Positions 40,370 to 41,679 of a stretch of DNA of 41,679 bases are shown in pieces (the first letter of the stretch is position 1; each line of letters opens with the position of its first letter). Origin of the DNA: an uncultured Bacillota bacterium. GTDB taxonomy: Bacteria > Bacillota_I > Bacilli_A > RF39 > UBA660. The stretch covers positions 1-41,679 of the forward strand of contig CAJLEF010000008.1 of NCBI GenBank assembly GCA_905205665.1, read 5' to 3'. Below the pieces are notes generated by a model that ran no database searches, was not told the origin of the DNA, and was given only the letters and a program-made list of their open reading frames with translations. The translations under genes were made by a program, and so were the position numbers.

Positions 40370-40590
40370 CATCAGAAGAACAAGAAAAAGCCGCTATTGA
40401 ATTAGTAAAAAGTGTCTTACAAGATAAAGACCAGGTAAATTCAACAGTTTTTTCTAAAATGGTAGATATTCATTTAATCCAAAATTATCCAGATACAGAA
40501 TATTATGAAATAATACCATTACAACGAAATACGATTGTAGAGAATCGATATTCGTATGAAGAATTTTTAATCAGAAAGAAAAAAGCTTAA
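40318..40590 (+). CDS. 90-aa acidic phage protein
   Basis: The ATG follows gaggaaaaggtg. The N-terminal part is acidic and encoded by a 9-bp tandem DNA repeat (gaattcgag twice, 40334-40351). A helix follows. The function is unknown. Confidence 0.65.
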   Translation: MERKMEFEEFEEKYQKLTSEEQEKAAIELVKSVLQDKDQVNSTVFSKMVDIHLIQNYPDTEYYEIIPLQRNTIVENRYSYEEFLIRKKKA

Positions 40591-40649
40591 TAAATATCAA
40601 AATAGTAATCATAACTTACATGAATTATAGAAAGTAAGGGGTGATGCTT

Positions 40650-41096
40650 ATGTATGAAAAATACCACAGAAGTTGGTATTTGATGATTTTATCACAAAGA
40701 GATTTAGAAGATTCACAATCAAAATTAGATCAGATAGAAGAAGAATTAGTCAAAACAACAATATCGATGAAATCAGATATTACAGGAAAAGGTGGTTTTT
40801 CTGATAAAATGGCTTCATTGATTGCTAAAAAAGTTGATTTAGAAGATATTATCAAAGCACAGAGGACTTTATATAATACTCGTAAAAAAAGAATGAAAAA
40901 AGATTTAAGAAAACTTAAAGTAAGCGATGATATTATGGATGACATTTATAGACGTAAATTTTTAGACAAAGAAAAAGTAAAAAATATCGCTAGGGGGGTA
41001 AACTTTTCGAGAGAATACACTTACGACTTAATATCGAGAATTCGCCGTAAAATCAACGAAATTCAAGACGAATTGAGGGCAAAAAATAAAAAGTAA
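40650..41096 (+). CDS. Phage late-gene regulator (DUF1492/ArpU-like, sigma-like HTH)
   Basis: The 148-aa protein has a coiled-coil N terminus (QRDLEDSQSKLDQIEEEL) and a C-terminal sigma-like helix-turn-helix (DDIYRRKFLDKEKVKNIARG ... SREYTYDLISRIRRKI). Similar proteins activate late transcription in Firmicutes phages. The ATG at 40650 follows aaggggtgatg; an in-frame GTG nine bases earlier overlaps that site. It is followed by a likely late promoter with direct repeats. Confidence 0.8.
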   Translation: MYEKYHRSWYLMILSQRDLEDSQSKLDQIEEELVKTTISMKSDITGKGGFSDKMASLIAKKVDLEDIIKAQRTLYNTRKKRMKKDLRKLKVSDDIMDDIYRRKFLDKEKVKNIARGVNFSREYTYDLISRIRRKINEIQDELRAKNKK

Positions 41097-41098
41097 AC

Positions 41099-41132
41099 AT
41101 CTTACAAAATCTTACAAAACTTGTGTTATAAT
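41099..41132 (+). promoter_or_regulatory. Probable late promoter with tandem activator-type repeats
   Basis: atcttacaaa is repeated in tandem (41099-41108 and 41109-41118), followed by TATAAT (41127-41132). No good -35 is seen at 17 bp, which fits an activated promoter. Confidence 0.6.
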
Positions 41133-41241
41133 GTTATTGTGAGATTATTATAAATGGCTTACATCTGTTAGTTCTTTACTCACAGTTTGGAACTTATAGA
41201 GGTTTTGAGTGTTGCACCAATTAAGCAATGCTTTTTTTTTA
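41133..41241 (+). ncRNA. Structured leader RNA ending in a terminator-like hairpin
   Basis: About 100 bases downstream of the late promoter can form a tgtgag/ctcaca pairing and an agtgttgc (41208-41215) / gcaatgct (41225-41232) hairpin followed by a long T run. The hairpin lies before the next gene, so it either attenuates late transcription or ends a short phage RNA. Confidence 0.5.
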
Positions 41242-41269
41242 ATTTTTTTTGAAAGGTGGTGTGAAAGTT

Positions 41270-41679
41270 ATGAGTAAGAAAGATACAAAGAATACACCGG
41301 CTAAACAGGATAATTCAATGGTAGAGGTAAGAGTAATCAATAATTATTTTGATAAGGCTAACAATAAAAAGTTCAGATCTGTTGATGATGTATATAAGAC
41401 AGACAAAGACAGAGCCGAAGAATTAGTAAGACTTGGTTATGTTGTTTATACTGATGATGAACCTAATGTTGTTGATGATAATGTAGATCCTAATGTCAAT
41501 GACAATGGCAATGAAGATACTAATGTAGATGATACTAATGTTAATGATGAGGGAACACCAGAAGCAACCGAAGATGATTCAAATGCTGATGATAATGTAG
41601 ATCCTAATGTCAATGACAATGGCGATGAAGATACTAATGTAGATGATACTAATGTTAATGATGAGGGAACACCAGAAGC
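41270..41679 (+). CDS. Acidic repeat protein, 5' part (cut by window end)
   Basis: The ATG follows aaaggtggtg. The first 60 residues include VEVRVINNYFDKANNKKF and AEELVRLGYVVYTDDE, resembling small phage head-region proteins. From about residue 68 there is a 38-aa repeat rich in Asp, Asn and Glu (DDNVDPNVNDNGNEDTNVDD) encoded by a 114-bp DNA repeat; the second copy reaches the window edge. The stop lies outside. Confidence 0.7.
   Translation, partial: MSKKDTKNTPAKQDNSMVEVRVINNYFDKANNKKFRSVDDVYKTDKDRAEELVRLGYVVYTDDEPNVVDDNVDPNVNDNGNEDTNVDDTNVNDEGTPEATEDDSNADDNVDPNVNDNGDEDTNVDDTNVNDEGTPE
41474..41679 (+). repeat. 114-bp coding tandem repeat
   Basis: Copy 1 starts at 41474 and copy 2 at 41588. 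The 92 aligned bases differ at one position, so the duplication is recent or kept uniform by recombination. Confidence 0.9.

Larger units (their letters stand above)
27447..41679. mobile_element. Temperate phage (prophage), left 14 kb; continues beyond window
   Basis: From the integrase onward the gene order is that of a Siphoviridae-like early region: integrase, divergent repressor pair, replication and DNA-metabolism genes, HNH and methylase, recombinase, late regulator, start of late genes. Genes are short, tightly packed and mostly on the plus strand, and use TGA stops that the host part lacks. Capsid, terminase and lysis genes are not in the window. Confidence 0.93.

Overview
The window is a low-GC, AT-rich Firmicutes (class Bacilli) chromosome carrying the left part of an integrated temperate phage. 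The host half reads like a reduced gut Bacilli or Mollicutes-related lineage: strong Shine-Dalgarno sites, TTGNNN-17-TATAAT promoters, U-tailed terminators, a leuS T-box, SpoVID/YsxE-like genes, a type IV pilin-like protein, small membrane proteins and a PBP2-type transpeptidase. This placement is inference; no rRNA or tRNA gene is present.

Host region, 1-27446. An apparent reverse-transcriptase remnant lies at the left edge. It is followed by a 534-aa unknown protein coupled to tex, then asnB, a PAP2 phosphatase, and a minus-strand GNAT and CmpB-like protein. Next come a YtxH-like protein, a small alarmone synthetase and two zinc-ribbon membrane proteins. After these are a 45-aa membrane protein, a T-box leader with a 124-aa membrane protein and leuS, a DUF308 protein, mtnN and a minus-strand phosphohexomutase. 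The third block holds a 199-aa/71-aa pair, the SpoVID/YsxE-like pair, a minus-strand 57-aa membrane protein, a pilin, nfo, a DUF2624-like protein, PBP2, an orphan DUF1016_N protein and an OmpR-type two-component system. That system is followed by a putative regulated small transcript and a 66-aa metal-knuckle protein. The region ends in dusB, cut after codon 101.

Phage region, about 27447-41679 (continues past the window). A large serine integrase abuts the broken dusB, so the left attachment site lies at 27436-27466. A cI/cro-like switch with two perfect TTCAAG-N3-CTTGAA operators controls divergent transcription. The rightward early operon encodes small proteins, a DUF6291-like protein, a heptamer repeat array, a coiled-coil protein, a SpoVG-like protein, a MazG-like protein, an HNH protein, a ParB-methyltransferase fusion, an HTH protein, many microproteins, a second (tyrosine) recombinase and a DUF1492/ArpU-like late regulator. 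A probable late promoter and leader follow, then the start of an acidic repeat protein cut by the window end.

Points most worth a second look: none of 30 intact or near-intact host reading frames ends in TGA, whereas 8 of 36 phage frames do; the LeuRS editing motif is altered; a three-copy 11-bp repeat follows the two-component system and precedes a terminated, apparently non-coding transcript; a 43-bp promoter-like element occurs twice, 12.6 kb apart. I did not find a clear new defence or other multi-gene system.
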